Numbered from the stretch's first letter, positions 8,374-16,903 are shown. The stretch: 35,300 bases of DNA from Cyanobacteria bacterium RYN_339 (GCA_028287685.1 JAQBPE010000424.1:1-35300); one strand, 5' to 3'. Notes: generated from the sequence alone by a model not told the origin. Numbers and translations are program-made.

Positions 8374-11067
8374 ATGACCGTTACCAACACCCCGGGCGCC
8401 AACCCGAACCAGGCCGCGCAGGAAGCCCAGCGCGCCGAGGAGCGTAAGCGGCAGGAGGAGGAGGCGCGCAAGCGCGCGGCGGAAGCGGCCCGCAAGAAGG
8501 CGGAGGCCGACGCCGCGGCCAAGGCCCAGCAAGAGCCGCCCGTGGACCGGGGCTTCTTCGGCAACATCGAGAAGAAGGTCGTCGAAGCCGCCAACGGCAA
8601 GCTGGAGGGGGCCGCCGCCACAGCCGAGGCCACCGCCATCAAGGCGGACATGCAAGCCGCCACGACCACGCAGGATCTACAGAAGGTGGCGGACCGGGCG
8701 GCCTTGTTGCAAGAGCGCGCGAAGGTCTCTGACGACCCCGAGGTGCGCAAGCAAGCCGAGGACATCCGCGGCCTGAACGACACGGTCCAGAAGGCCAACG
8801 CGGCGGCCAAGCGAATCGACGACCTGACCGCCAAGGCCGACGGTACCCCGGCCGAGCAAGCCGACCAGACCGCCGCCCTGTTGAGCCGCCCCAAGGACCT
8901 GACGAGCGCGGTGGCGGACGCCAAGGCGCTGGCGGGTTCGCCCCTGGGCGACAAGCTCAAATCCGACGCCGACAAGTTGGCCGCTGGCGCGACCCCCGCG
9001 GCGCTGGCCAAGCAGCTAACGTCGGACCCGGACCTCTCGCATTACCCGCCCACCATGGCGAAGAACCTGGCCGCGATGCGCGCCCTGCAAGACCCGGCGC
9101 TCAACACGGCCCTCGACGGCGTGGGCAAGAACTTGCTGGACCGCAGCAAGGGCAGCCCGAACCCCTTGTCTTACGACGAGATCCAGAAGAACCCGGACCT
9201 GGTCCGCCTGGCGCAGAACGCGGCGGCCAGCGACCCGGCCGCCCAGGGCCAGCTGGACAAGGTCGTGCATGACATCGGCTCCGAGCTGCTGAAGCGCGAT
9301 TTGGGCGACAAGAAGGGCGAAGGCGACGTCAAGGGCGCGCTGGACCAGTTCAAGAAGGACTTCGTCGCGCTGGCCCAGACGGGCCTGGACCCCGCCAAGC
9401 TGGGCGAGGCGGCCGGCAAGGTGCTGGACGAGAACCACAAGTCGATCGAGAAGCACGTATCCGACGGCGAGGACAAGGGCGACTGGTGGAACCCGATCGA
9501 CTGGGGCAAGAAGGCCTTCAACGCGGTCAAGGACATCGTCTCCGACGTGATCGGGGCGATCAAGGATGGCGTGGAGACCGTGGCGAAGGAAGCCGCCAAG
9601 TTCTTCTACGACCACGTGGTCGACCCGGCCCTCGACAGCTCCGCACTGGGCAAGGACACGGACACCTTCAAGAACGAGAACCTGGGCGTGCTGGGCGACC
9701 TGGTCACCAACCGCCTGGAGGTCGGCGAGAGCGCCTTCGTGCGGCTCGACGTGAACGCCAAGATCTCCGGCGTGGTGCTGGGCGCGGGCGCCCAACTGGA
9801 GCTCAAGCGCGTCCCGCAGCTGGACGCGCAGGGCCACGCGCTGCCGCCGGGACCCGACGGGGTGCCCAAGACCAACCTGGAGGTCCATGTCCTGTGCGAC
9901 GCCAACGCCGGCGTCGGGCTGCAGGCCAAGTTCGGCAAGGCCATGGGCAAGGACATCGACGTGAAGGGCAACGAGGCGGTTGCCGGCGCCTCGGCCAACG
10001 CCAAGGCCAAGGCCGAGGCCGGCGTGAAGGCCCAGGCGGAGCTGGTCTTCTCCTTCGACGCCACCAAGCCGCAGGACCTCAACGACATGACGGGCCTGTT
10101 CTCCGAGGCCGCCAAGACCGGCCTGGAGGCGGCCATTCCCGGCATCGGCCCGGTGCTGGCCGCCTGCAACGCCAAGGACCTGGGCGACAGCGCCGTGGCG
10201 TTCGGCCGCCACCTCGAGACCGTGCGCGGCGAGGTGGGCGTCTACGCGTTGGCGAGCGTCGAAGGGAGCATCAACGCGGGCACCCACGACCGCGAGCAGA
10301 AGAACCAGGTCAAGGGCCCCGGCATCGACAAGAACTTCAACCCGGAGAAGCCCGATAAGCCCGAGGCGGAAAAGCCCGCGGACGGCAAGGACCCCAGCCT
10401 CAAGGACAAGGCCGTCGCCGCCGGCGCCGGGGCCGCCCTGGACGCCGCCGGCATCGACGTGGCCAAGATCAAGGCCGCCGTGGGCGGCGAGCTCGACGTG
10501 GGCATGGAGCAGAACTTCAAGACCGGCGAGACGACCTACTACTTCAAGGCCAAGGGCCAGGCCAAGGCCAGCGCCGAGACGGTGGGCGTGGGCGTCGGCG
10601 TCGGGGCGGAGTACAACCGCACCGTGGCGGTGCGCATCGGCAAGGACGGCAAGGTCGCCGGCCTGGACGTTAGCCAGGAGTACACCAAGGAGCAATTCCA
10701 GGGCGTGGGCAGCACGGACATCCGCGGCCGCGTGGACAGCAAGATCCTGGCCCAGGTCCAGCACGACTCCAAGATCACCGTCACGCGCTCGTTCAACGAC
10801 CTCGCCAGCCTGCAGGGCCACAACCCGGCGGCCATCATCGCCACGCACCTGGCAGACGCCAACAGCTTCGAGGGTAGCGCGGATTTCCATACGACCAGCG
10901 TGAAGGCGAAGGATACGACCAAGGTCGAGCTGGGCGGCGACATCGGCGTGGCGAGCATCAAGCTCACGCTGGGCCGCAGCCTGGAAACCGACGTCACGGA
11001 CGGCGTGGAGAACACCACCCGCGTGTCGACGTCGGGTGGCAAGGGCAGCGCGATCAAGCTGGACTAG
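8374..11067 (+). CDS. Large unrecognised multidomain protein (897 residues)
   Basis: I do not recognise the family. A GGAGG site precedes the ATG and there is no signal peptide. Residues 14-52 are a highly charged Ala/Glu/Lys/Arg coiled coil. Residues 60 to about 370 are Ala/Asp/Lys-rich helices. Around 370-420 there is an amphipathic stretch (DWWNPIDWGKKAFNAVKDIV and on) of the kind seen in membrane-active or secreted proteins. Residues about 435-620 and about 700-890 are two Gly-rich, alternating-polarity regions that look like beta sheet, for example ISGVVLGAGAQLELKR and ETVGVGVGVGAEYNR. They are separated by a Pro/Lys/Glu-rich linker (about 655-690). Only two cysteines are present. A secreted, surface or toxin-like role is possible but not shown. 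The stop shares a CTAG palindrome with the gene on the other strand. Confidence 0.8.
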   Translation: MTVTNTPGANPNQAAQEAQRAEERKRQEEEARKRAAEAARKKAEADAAAKAQQEPPVDRGFFGNIEKKVVEAANGKLEGAAATAEATAIKADMQAATTTQDLQKVADRAALLQERAKVSDDPEVRKQAEDIRGLNDTVQKANAAAKRIDDLTAKADGTPAEQADQTAALLSRPKDLTSAVADAKALAGSPLGDKLKSDADKLAAGATPAALAKQLTSDPDLSHYPPTMAKNLAAMRALQDPALNTALDGVGKNLLDRSKGSPNPLSYDEIQKNPDLVRLAQNAAASDPAAQGQLDKVVHDIGSELLKRDLGDKKGEGDVKGALDQFKKDFVALAQTGLDPAKLGEAAGKVLDENHKSIEKHVSDGEDKGDWWNPIDWGKKAFNAVKDIVSDVIGAIKDGVETVAKEAAKFFYDHVVDPALDSSALGKDTDTFKNENLGVLGDLVTNRLEVGESAFVRLDVNAKISGVVLGAGAQLELKRVPQLDAQGHALPPGPDGVPKTNLEVHVLCDANAGVGLQAKFGKAMGKDIDVKGNEAVAGASANAKAKAEAGVKAQAELVFSFDATKPQDLNDMTGLFSEAAKTGLEAAIPGIGPVLAACNAKDLGDSAVAFGRHLETVRGEVGVYALASVEGSINAGTHDREQKNQVKGPGIDKNFNPEKPDKPEAEKPADGKDPSLKDKAVAAGAGAALDAAGIDVAKIKAAVGGELDVGMEQNFKTGETTYYFKAKGQAKASAETVGVGVGVGAEYNRTVAVRIGKDGKVAGLDVSQEYTKEQFQGVGSTDIRGRVDSKILAQVQHDSKITVTRSFNDLASLQGHNPAAIIATHLADANSFEGSADFHTTSVKAKDTTKVELGGDIGVASIKLTLGRSLETDVTDGVENTTRVSTSGGKGSAIKLD

Positions 11068-11483
11068 GTATTGGGGAAGATCGCGTCGCTGGCCCGGTCG
11101 GGCAGGTCCAGGCCGGGCGAGCCCGATGGCGCGGGCACGTTCGGGCCGGGGGAGGAGCCCCGCTCCCAGGCGGCTTGCACGGCGTCCAACAAGCTGGGTG
11201 GCGCGGCCTTCGCGGGCATCACCAACGGCAGTTCCGGATGCGCCGCACGGAACCGCTTCTCGAGCGCCGCCAGCTGCGCCTCGTAAGGCGCACGGTCCTC
11301 GTCGATCAGCTTGGCGCCCAGCACGTCCAAAATCTCGCGCGCGCTCAAGAGCGCCACGCGCGCGACTTCCGGCGTAGGCTCCGGGTGGTCGCCGTCCCCC
11401 AGGTGGGTGACGGCCCGCTGCAGCAGCGCCGGGAAGGTGTCCGCCACATACCGGGTGGCGCGTTCCGGGGTGAAGTCCGACAT
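11064..11483 (-). CDS. Unknown small protein (139 residues)
   Basis: The chosen start is the ATG at 11483 because a TATAAC hexamer (11490-11495 on the complementary strand) sits only six bases upstream; an in-frame start further out would lie beyond that promoter. The product MSDFTPERATRYV... is helical and soluble, with no signal peptide. It reads like a small domain (about 1-105) followed by a Pro/Ser-rich tail (about 108-139). I recognise no family. The stop overlaps that of the 897-residue gene in a shared CTAG, leaving no room for a terminator between the converging genes. Confidence 0.6.
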   Translation of the reverse strand: MSDFTPERATRYVADTFPALLQRAVTHLGDGDHPEPTPEVARVALLSAREILDVLGAKLIDEDRAPYEAQLAALEKRFRAAHPELPLVMPAKAAPPSLLDAVQAAWERGSSPGPNVPAPSGSPGLDLPDRASDAIFPNT

Positions 11484-11489
11484 GCCCAC

Positions 11490-11495
11490 GTTATA
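11490..11495 (-). promoter_or_regulatory. -10 element six bases from the ATG (leaderless type)
   Basis: TATAAC on the minus strand is separated by six bases from the ATG at 11483. RNA would start at or next to the start codon. No good -35 is visible. Confidence 0.5.
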
Positions 11496-11516
11496 CCCAT
11501 GCCAAAAATGTACCCC

Positions 11517-11525
11517 TGGTAGAAT
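11517..11525 (+). promoter_or_regulatory. Extended -10 element seven bases from the ATG (leaderless type)
   Basis: TGG-TAGAAT ends seven bases before the ATG at 11533, with no Shine-Dalgarno between. It faces away from the promoter at 11490-11495; the two -10 boxes are 24 bases apart, so polymerases would compete. Confidence 0.55.
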
Positions 11526-11532
11526 GGCTGGC

Positions 11533-12576
11533 ATGATCGACAGCCTGCCCCCCCCCTGCCAGCCCTACCTGCAAGACGGCCGCCCCGGCGAGGTGACGCT
11601 GGTTTGGCGCGACGCCAAGCCCGCCCCGGCCCACCTGGTGGTGCGCGACCTGACGGGCAGCCCGGTGGTCGTGGTCGAGGTGCCCGCCGCCCGCCAGGCC
11701 CAGCAGCGCATCACGGGCCTGACGCCGGGCGCCTGGTACGGCTACCAGCTGGAGCGGCCGGGCCAGGCCCCCTTCCAGGGGCGCTTCGTCGCCAACCGCG
11801 GACCCCAGGCCACCCACCTGCGCTTCACGGTGATGGGCGACATGGGCGACGGCTCGCCCGCACAGCACGCGATCGCCGGCCACATGGCCGCCTGGAAGCC
11901 TGAATTCGTCTTGACCGTGGGCGACAACGTCTACCCGGACGCCTCCGCGGCGGATTTCGGGCCGAAGTTCTTCGACGTCTACGGCCCCATGATCGCCAAC
12001 GCGCCGATCTACCCGACGCTCGGCAACCACGACATGCGCACGGATGCCGGCGCGCCCTACCTCGCGGCCTTCGTCTTGCCCCAAGATCCCGCCGGCGAGC
12101 GTTACTACGCCTTCGATGAGGGCCCGGCGCGCTTCTGGGCGCTCGATTCCAACCAGTCGTTGGCGCCGGGATCGCCCCAGTACAAGTGGTTGGAGGCCGA
12201 CGCCTCGGCCAGCCGTGCCAAGTGGAAGATCGCCTTCTTCCACCACCCGCCTTACTCGTCCGGGCTGCATGGCCAGGAGGCCAAGAACCGCGCCTGGCTG
12301 CCGCCGCTGTTCTCTCGCCTGGGCTTCACGGCCGTCTTCACCGGCCACGACCACCACTACGAGCGCTCGCTCCCCATCGGCGGCGTCACGTACTTCGTCA
12401 CGGGCGGCGGCGGCGCGATGCTCTACGGCACGCAAGACAAGCCGTTCACCGACCGCAAGGCGATCCGGCATGAGTTCCTGGCGGTTTCGATCTTCGAAGA
12501 CAGGATGGGCGTCCTGTCGATCGACGAGGACGGCAAGCCGCTGGATGCGGCCGTGCTTACGCCCCCTCTTCGATAG
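11533..12576 (+). CDS. Metallophosphoesterase (purple acid phosphatase-like)
   Basis: The protein has 347 residues from the ATG at 11533. An ATG at 11524 lies inside the -10 box and the frame is open further upstream, but the promoter position favours 11533. Residues about 5-95 form a fibronectin/Ig-like N-domain typical of purple acid phosphatases (ITGLTPGAWYGYQLE). The catalytic domain has the metallophosphoesterase series: GDMGDGS, VLTVGDNVY, TLGNHD, FFHHPPYSSG and FTGHDHHYERS, covering the metal-binding Asp, Asn and His residues. It hydrolyses phosphate mono- or diesters; the substrate is unknown. No signal peptide is visible, which is unusual for this group. The last 20 bases overlap the converging protease-like gene. 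Confidence 0.9.
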   Translation: MIDSLPPPCQPYLQDGRPGEVTLVWRDAKPAPAHLVVRDLTGSPVVVVEVPAARQAQQRITGLTPGAWYGYQLERPGQAPFQGRFVANRGPQATHLRFTVMGDMGDGSPAQHAIAGHMAAWKPEFVLTVGDNVYPDASAADFGPKFFDVYGPMIANAPIYPTLGNHDMRTDAGAPYLAAFVLPQDPAGERYYAFDEGPARFWALDSNQSLAPGSPQYKWLEADASASRAKWKIAFFHHPPYSSGLHGQEAKNRAWLPPLFSRLGFTAVFTGHDHHYERSLPIGGVTYFVTGGGGAMLYGTQDKPFTDRKAIRHEFLAVSIFEDRMGVLSIDEDGKPLDAAVLTPPLR

Positions 12577-13495
12577 CGGCGGTGCGCGCCTGGGCCGCGG
12601 CCACGACGGCGCGCATCACGTTGATGCGGCCGTAGCCGTAGTCCGGGTGGTACTCGCCGCCACCGAGGCGGTCCGCCGTCTGCTGGATCAGGGCCTTGAC
12701 CTCGTGCGGCCGCAGGCCGGGACGCAGCGATCGGATCAAGCCGGCCAGGCCCGCCACGTGCGGCGAGGCCGCACTGGTGCCGCCGAAGGTGCCATAGAGC
12801 CGGCCCTGGGCGCGCGGGAAGGTGGTCAGCACGCCGTCGGAAGGCGCGGTCACGGAGATGAAGTTGCCGCTGGGCGAGCAGGCCGCCCGGCGGTCGTGGC
12901 GGTCGGTGCCGCCCACCGCGATCAGGCCACGGAAGTCCCACAGCACGCTCCAGGTGCCCGGGAAGGGCGGCGGGCTGACGGCCGGGCCGGCGGCGCAGAC
13001 CACCAGCACGTTGTGGCGCAAGGCGTAGCGGATCGCGTCGGACAGCTCGTCCAGCGTCTCGTCCGTCAGGCCGTGCTCCCACTGCACCACGCCCACGCTG
13101 GCGTTGATGATGCTGGCGCCGGCATGCACGGCCCAGCGGATGGCCTGGGCGATGTGATGGGCCGACACCGCGCCCGTGGCAGGCTGGTTGACCTTGATGG
13201 GCAGGATCTTGCACTCGGGGCAGACGCCGCTGAAGCCGCGCGAGTTCTTGCCGGCGGCGGCAATCAGGCCGGCCACCGCGGTGCCGTGGCCGTTGTCGTC
13301 ATGCGGCGGGCGGTGGGGGTTCGGCACGTTGTAGCCGCGGAGGACGCGGCCGGCCAGCTCGGGGTGGTCGGGGTCGACCCCGGTATCGACCACCGCGATG
13401 ACCAGGTCACGGTCGCCGCGGGTCATGCTCCAGGCCTGGGGAGCTTCGATGCGCCGCAGGGACCACTGCCAGCGTTGGTGCGAATGATCGTCCAT
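12557..13495 (-). CDS. Subtilisin-like (S8) serine protease lacking the oxyanion Asn
   Basis: This 312-residue S8 domain has catalytic D37 (AVVDTGVD), H70 (NGHGTAVAG) and S241 (GGTSAASPHVAG), all in normal order. Where subtilisins have the oxyanion-hole Asn in AAGN, this protein has P171 (VVCAAGPAV). That change should strongly reduce ordinary peptidase activity unless another residue compensates. There is no signal peptide or propeptide, since the catalytic domain starts within 35 residues, so it is probably cytosolic. Transcription probably starts from an extended -10 box near 13571-13579, giving a leader of about 70 bases with AGGACA before the ATG. It converges on the phosphoesterase gene with a 20-base overlap. 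Confidence 0.88.
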   Translation of the reverse strand: MDDHSHQRWQWSLRRIEAPQAWSMTRGDRDLVIAVVDTGVDPDHPELAGRVLRGYNVPNPHRPPHDDNGHGTAVAGLIAAAGKNSRGFSGVCPECKILPIKVNQPATGAVSAHHIAQAIRWAVHAGASIINASVGVVQWEHGLTDETLDELSDAIRYALRHNVLVVCAAGPAVSPPPFPGTWSVLWDFRGLIAVGGTDRHDRRAACSPSGNFISVTAPSDGVLTTFPRAQGRLYGTFGGTSAASPHVAGLAGLIRSLRPGLRPHEVKALIQQTADRLGGGEYHPDYGYGRINVMRAVVAAAQARTAAIEEGA

Positions 13496-13570
13496 GGGAA
13501 CGTGTCCTGTCCTCTCGCCACCTCATCCCTTCCCCAATTGAAACAGAACGCGGGAAGTTGGTCGGTGACC

Positions 13571-13579
13571 GTTATACCA
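13571..13579 (-). promoter_or_regulatory. Extended -10 promoter for the subtilase-like gene
   Basis: On the minus strand TGG-TATAAC lies about 75 bases upstream of the ATG at 13495, in the 168-base gap between the two minus-strand genes. I see nothing else in that gap. Confidence 0.45.
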
Positions 13580-13663
13580 GTTCTTTTCGTGCGGAGCGTC
13601 CGCCGCACCCCAGGCGGGTCCCAACAGGCCGCCGTGGGTTACATACCCCGAGGGCGCCGAGCA

Positions 13664-14374
13664 TCACTCGCACGTTCGCCCCAAGATCGCCGCCAGCACG
13701 GCCGCGGTGTCCCCCAGGTCCCCGAAGACGTGGTCGGGGCCGTGGCTGGCCAGCTCTTCCATCCCGTAGGGGCCCGTGGCGACGGCGATCGCCGTCACAC
13801 CCAACGCCGCGCCGCACCGGATGTCATGCTCCGTGTCGCCGATGATCACGATTTCCTTGCCGGCATAGGTGATGCCGGTGGCCTCCGCCGCCCGGCGCAC
13901 GGCGATGGCGGGCAGTTGGTGGCGCTCCGCGTGGTCGCTGCCGAAGGCACCCAGCCGGAAATGCTCCGTCAGGCCGAAGCGGCGCAGCTTGGCCTGGGCC
14001 CCGTCCGCCAGGTTGCCGGTCAACAAGCCCACACACACGCCCTCGCGGCCGGCCAGGGCCGCCAACAAGGCTTCCACGCCGGGCTTCAGGTGGGCGTCGG
14101 CGGAGGTGCCCAGGTGGGCCTCCAAGAGCTCCAGGTATCGCGCGAGCACCCGCGGGATCAGCACCAGCACCTCGTCGGCAGCGACGCCGTGGTGCTCCAG
14201 CAGCTCGCGCGTGAGCTGGGGGTCGGTCTTGCCGGCGAAGACCCAGCTGTCGGCGGCGGGGATCTCGCCCACCGCCTCCGCCAGAGCCTGGCGGATGGCG
14301 TGGCGGCCCGCACCGGCGGCCGAAAGGAGGGTTCCATCGATGTCGAACAGCACGAGGCGGCGAATGGCAGGCAT
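13664..14374 (-). CDS. HAD-superfamily hydrolase (phosphoglycolate phosphatase-like)
   Basis: This 236-residue HAD hydrolase has motif I FDIDGTLL (nucleophile D11, acid D13), motif II LLTGN, a lysine/cap region between them, and motif III/IV VIIGDTEHDIRCG. The helical cap inserted after motif I makes it a subclass-I phosphatase like phosphoglycolate phosphatase or beta-phosphoglucomutase; the substrate cannot be fixed from sequence. The ATG at 14374 lies six bases from an extended -10 box, with no Shine-Dalgarno, so the mRNA is probably leaderless. The divergent YkgJ-type gene starts 35 bases away. Confidence 0.88.
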   Translation of the reverse strand: MPAIRRLVLFDIDGTLLSAAGAGRHAIRQALAEAVGEIPAADSWVFAGKTDPQLTRELLEHHGVAADEVLVLIPRVLARYLELLEAHLGTSADAHLKPGVEALLAALAGREGVCVGLLTGNLADGAQAKLRRFGLTEHFRLGAFGSDHAERHQLPAIAVRRAAEATGITYAGKEIVIIGDTEHDIRCGAALGVTAIAVATGPYGMEELASHGPDHVFGDLGDTAAVLAAILGRTCE

Positions 14375-14380
14375 CCGCCG

Positions 14381-14389
14381 ATCTTACCA
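14381..14389 (-). promoter_or_regulatory. Extended -10 element six bases from the HAD gene ATG
   Basis: On the minus strand TGG-TAAGAT is followed by six bases and then the ATG at 14374. This predicts a leaderless transcript. Confidence 0.55.
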
Positions 14390-14396
14390 GGCGGGG

Positions 14397-14402
14397 TAAA
14401 AT
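14397..14402 (+). promoter_or_regulatory. -10 element six bases from the YkgJ-type gene ATG
   Basis: TAAAAT is followed by six bases and the ATG at 14409. It lies ten bases from the opposing -10 box of the HAD gene, so the two promoters must overlap. Confidence 0.55.
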
Positions 14403-14408
14403 GGGGCC

Positions 14409-15098
14409 ATGGCCGACGAAGACTTCGAAGAGGTGCTGGGCCGGTTCGCGGACGCCGTCCGGCCGGCTGGCCAGGAGGCGCCGGCCATCGCTTCGGCGAT
14501 CGAGGAGGTCCGCGAGGCCCTGCCCAGGGCCACCAGCTTGGCCGAGGCGTTCGGGCTGGTGGATCGGCTCGCGGAGGCGGTGCGCGAGGCTTACCCGCAG
14601 GGGCATTGCAAGGCCGGCTGTTCCGGTTGTTGCGACAGCCAGACCGCCATCTTCGACGTCAGCCCGGTCGAGTGGGAGGCCATCGCCCACGCGCTCGACG
14701 GCTGGGAGCCCGAGCGCAAGGCTGCGCTGGCGGAGCGGTTCCGGCGGGAACATGGCCCGCGGTTGAAGGCGTATAAGGGGCTGAGCCTGATCCGGTACTT
14801 CGAGCCCGTGGCGGACCGCTACTTCGCCCGCCGGCCTTACAGCTGTCCCCTGCTCGAAAACGGCCGCTGCAGCGTCTACGCAGTCAGGCCCCTGGCTTGC
14901 CGGATGTACGGCTACTTCGCCATCCGCGCCCGCTTCTACGAGCGGCCCGCGGTCTACGGCTGCGGCCTGCAGACCTCCTACTACGAGACCCGGGACCACC
15001 TGGCGCTGCCGGCCGTGAACATGGTCGCCGCCCAGACCCGGCGGCTGACCCGGGGCCGCGCGCGCATCTTGCCCCTCTGGCTCACCGACCGCTTGTGA
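14409..15098 (+). CDS. YkgJ-family cysteine cluster protein
   Basis: This 229-residue protein has the cysteine pattern of the YkgJ/CxxCxxCC family: HCKAGCSGCCDSQTA around residue 65, then CPLLENGRCSVYAVRPLACRMYG around 145-167. These cysteines are thought to bind zinc or an iron-sulfur cluster, and the biochemical role of the family is unknown. Residues 1-60 are helical. There is no signal peptide. It starts from a probable leaderless promoter and is followed 47 bases later by the CBM9-like gene. Confidence 0.87.
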   Translation: MADEDFEEVLGRFADAVRPAGQEAPAIASAIEEVREALPRATSLAEAFGLVDRLAEAVREAYPQGHCKAGCSGCCDSQTAIFDVSPVEWEAIAHALDGWEPERKAALAERFRREHGPRLKAYKGLSLIRYFEPVADRYFARRPYSCPLLENGRCSVYAVRPLACRMYGYFAIRARFYERPAVYGCGLQTSYYETRDHLALPAVNMVAAQTRRLTRGRARILPLWLTDRL

Positions 15099-15107
15099 TC
15101 GATGTGG

Positions 15108-15136
15108 TTGCCCACGGCCAACGCTCGGGCTACCAT
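15108..15136 (+). promoter_or_regulatory. Promoter close to the start of the CBM9-like gene
   Basis: TTGCCC at 15108-15113 is 17 bases from TACCAT at 15131-15136, which ends nine bases before the ATG at 15146. RNA should start at or within a few bases of the ATG. The intervening GGAGAG could otherwise be read as a Shine-Dalgarno. Confidence 0.5.
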
Positions 15137-15145
15137 AATGGAGAG

Positions 15146-16897
15146 ATGCTGCAGTCCCCGCCGCCCTCCCAGACCGCCACCGATTCCGATCCTTACGAGG
15201 AGCCGGAAGAAGCCTACTTGGCCGGCGACGAGGAGGAAGGCGAAGACGGTCCGCCGCCCCGGCGGTGGTGGCGGTTCGCGTTGGCGGCGTTGTTCCTGGC
15301 CGGCACCGCCGTGGCCGCAGGCCAGGGCGTCTGGTACACCCAGCAAGCCCGCCCGGCCCCCCACGTGGTCGACCCGCCGGCCATCAACCCGGCGCTCGAG
15401 GCATCCGTGCTCGCGGCCATCGCACCCGGCTGGCCGGCCAAGCGCCCCATGATCCGCCTGGCAGCCGGCCCCGTGGAGGCCGCCGAAGGCCATGTGACGG
15501 CCCTGGCCGCCGCCGACGTCAACGGCGACGGCAAGCAGGAATGGGGCGTCAGCTACGTCTGGTACGGGTTGCCGGACCAGGACGGCGCCCGCGCGGCCGT
15601 GCCGGGCTTCGCCATCGTGACCGCCGCCGACCACCCCCAACTGCTGTACCAGGGCCCCGGCACCGGCGGCTGGGACGACCTCAAGCAGGGCGCCTTCGAG
15701 GCCACCTCCGAGGTCGAGTGCGCCGTCGAGGCCGTCCGGCCCGGCCCGCGCGAGGTCGGGTTCATGTACCATTACACGGCGGAGAGCTCGCGCGGCGGGC
15801 ACCTCACACACGGGCGCAGCAAGCTCTTCTTGCAAAGCATGGGCCAATGGCTGCAAGCCTGGGAGGGCGAAACCGAGGTGCGCTGGCGCACCGGGCATGC
15901 GGACGAGATCGCCCACGGGGCGGCCGTGAAGTTCGAAGACCACGATGGGGACGGCATCCCGGAGATCGTGACGTCGCCTACCCATTATTACCGGCACCTG
16001 ACGGACGGCGACAAGGGCCCGCACTTCATGGCGGAAGGCCCCGGCGACCTGGTCTACCGGCGCGAGGGGCCCTTCTACCGCCTGGCCGGCCTGGCCATGC
16101 CCGGTCAGCGCGAGCTGCGCATCCGGCCCGCGGCTCCCATCTATGCCGTGCGCGCCCCGGGCCCGGTGCAGATCGACGGTGACTTCAACGAGTGGGACTT
16201 GCAGGAGCTGGGCGTGATCACGGGCATCCGCTTCGACGACCCCGCGCTGATGAAGTACAAGCGGCGCGAGCCCGAAGGCCTGGACGACCTGGGCGGCGAG
16301 GTCAACCTCATGTGGGACGACCAGGCGCTCTACGTGCGCGCCATGGTGCTGGACAACGTGGTGGTGCCGGGTCCCAGCGGCACGGAGCTCTACAAGGGCG
16401 ACAACCTGTCGGTCTGGCTCGACATGGATCTCCAGAAGGATTTCGAGCGCGGCATGCGCGACGCCGACGACTGGCAAATCGGCCTGTCGCCGGCCGGCGC
16501 CGACGTGAAGCCCGACAAGGATGGCCGCACCTTCGCCCAGGCCTGGTGCTGGGTGCCCAAGCCGGGCACCAACGGCGTGGTGGCGGCGTCCAAGCCGCTG
16601 CTGGATCCCTACAACCATGCCGTGCGCGGCTACCAGATCGAGGCCGCGATCCCGTGGGCCGGGCTGGGCGGGCTGCCCGCGGGCCTGAAGATCCGGCCCG
16701 CCGCCCTGCCGATGGCGGGCCCCGCCAGCACGGAGCCGCGCCGCTATCATCTGGGCCTGGCGGGCGCCACCGGGATCGGCCTGGTCTTGTCGGACGCGGA
16801 CACGGAGTACCAGGAACTGGGCTACGTCTCCAACCCCTTCTTCACCTGGGCGGAACCCAAGACGTTCAACACCCTTTTGCTGGTGGAGCCAAATTAG
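15146..16897 (+). CDS. Membrane-anchored protein with CBM9-like sugar-binding domain
   Basis: The protein has 583 residues from the ATG at 15146; the frame is open upstream, but the promoter and the neighbouring stop favour this start. An acidic cytosolic N-terminus (1-45) precedes one transmembrane helix (about 48-68, RFALAALFLAGTAVAAGQGV). The exported part has two calcium-loop/FG-GAP-like segments (AADVNGDGKQEW and EDHDGDGIPEI) that suggest a beta-propeller-type domain. The C-terminal domain (about 340-575) begins with QIDGDFNEWD and contains LMWDDQALYVRAMV and IEAAIPWAGL, hallmarks of CBM9-like/DOMON-type carbohydrate-binding domains. It probably binds cell-surface or environmental glycans; no catalytic residues are evident. 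Confidence 0.78.
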   Translation: MLQSPPPSQTATDSDPYEEPEEAYLAGDEEEGEDGPPPRRWWRFALAALFLAGTAVAAGQGVWYTQQARPAPHVVDPPAINPALEASVLAAIAPGWPAKRPMIRLAAGPVEAAEGHVTALAAADVNGDGKQEWGVSYVWYGLPDQDGARAAVPGFAIVTAADHPQLLYQGPGTGGWDDLKQGAFEATSEVECAVEAVRPGPREVGFMYHYTAESSRGGHLTHGRSKLFLQSMGQWLQAWEGETEVRWRTGHADEIAHGAAVKFEDHDGDGIPEIVTSPTHYYRHLTDGDKGPHFMAEGPGDLVYRREGPFYRLAGLAMPGQRELRIRPAAPIYAVRAPGPVQIDGDFNEWDLQELGVITGIRFDDPALMKYKRREPEGLDDLGGEVNLMWDDQALYVRAMVLDNVVVPGPSGTELYKGDNLSVWLDMDLQKDFERGMRDADDWQIGLSPAGADVKPDKDGRTFAQAWCWVPKPGTNGVVAASKPLLDPYNHAVRGYQIEAAIPWAGLGGLPAGLKIRPAALPMAGPASTEPRRYHLGLAGATGIGLVLSDADTEYQELGYVSNPFFTWAEPKTFNTLLLVEPN

Positions 16898-16903
16898 CTC
16901 GTT

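Noticed and set aside
9016-10890. A 624-codon minus-strand frame opposite the large unknown protein
   Set aside because: Because the sense protein is unrecognised, I considered whether the antisense frame was the real gene. The sense strand has a promoter, a GGAGG site and sensible protein composition, while the antisense product is a Val/Leu/His/Arg-rich shadow lacking these signals.
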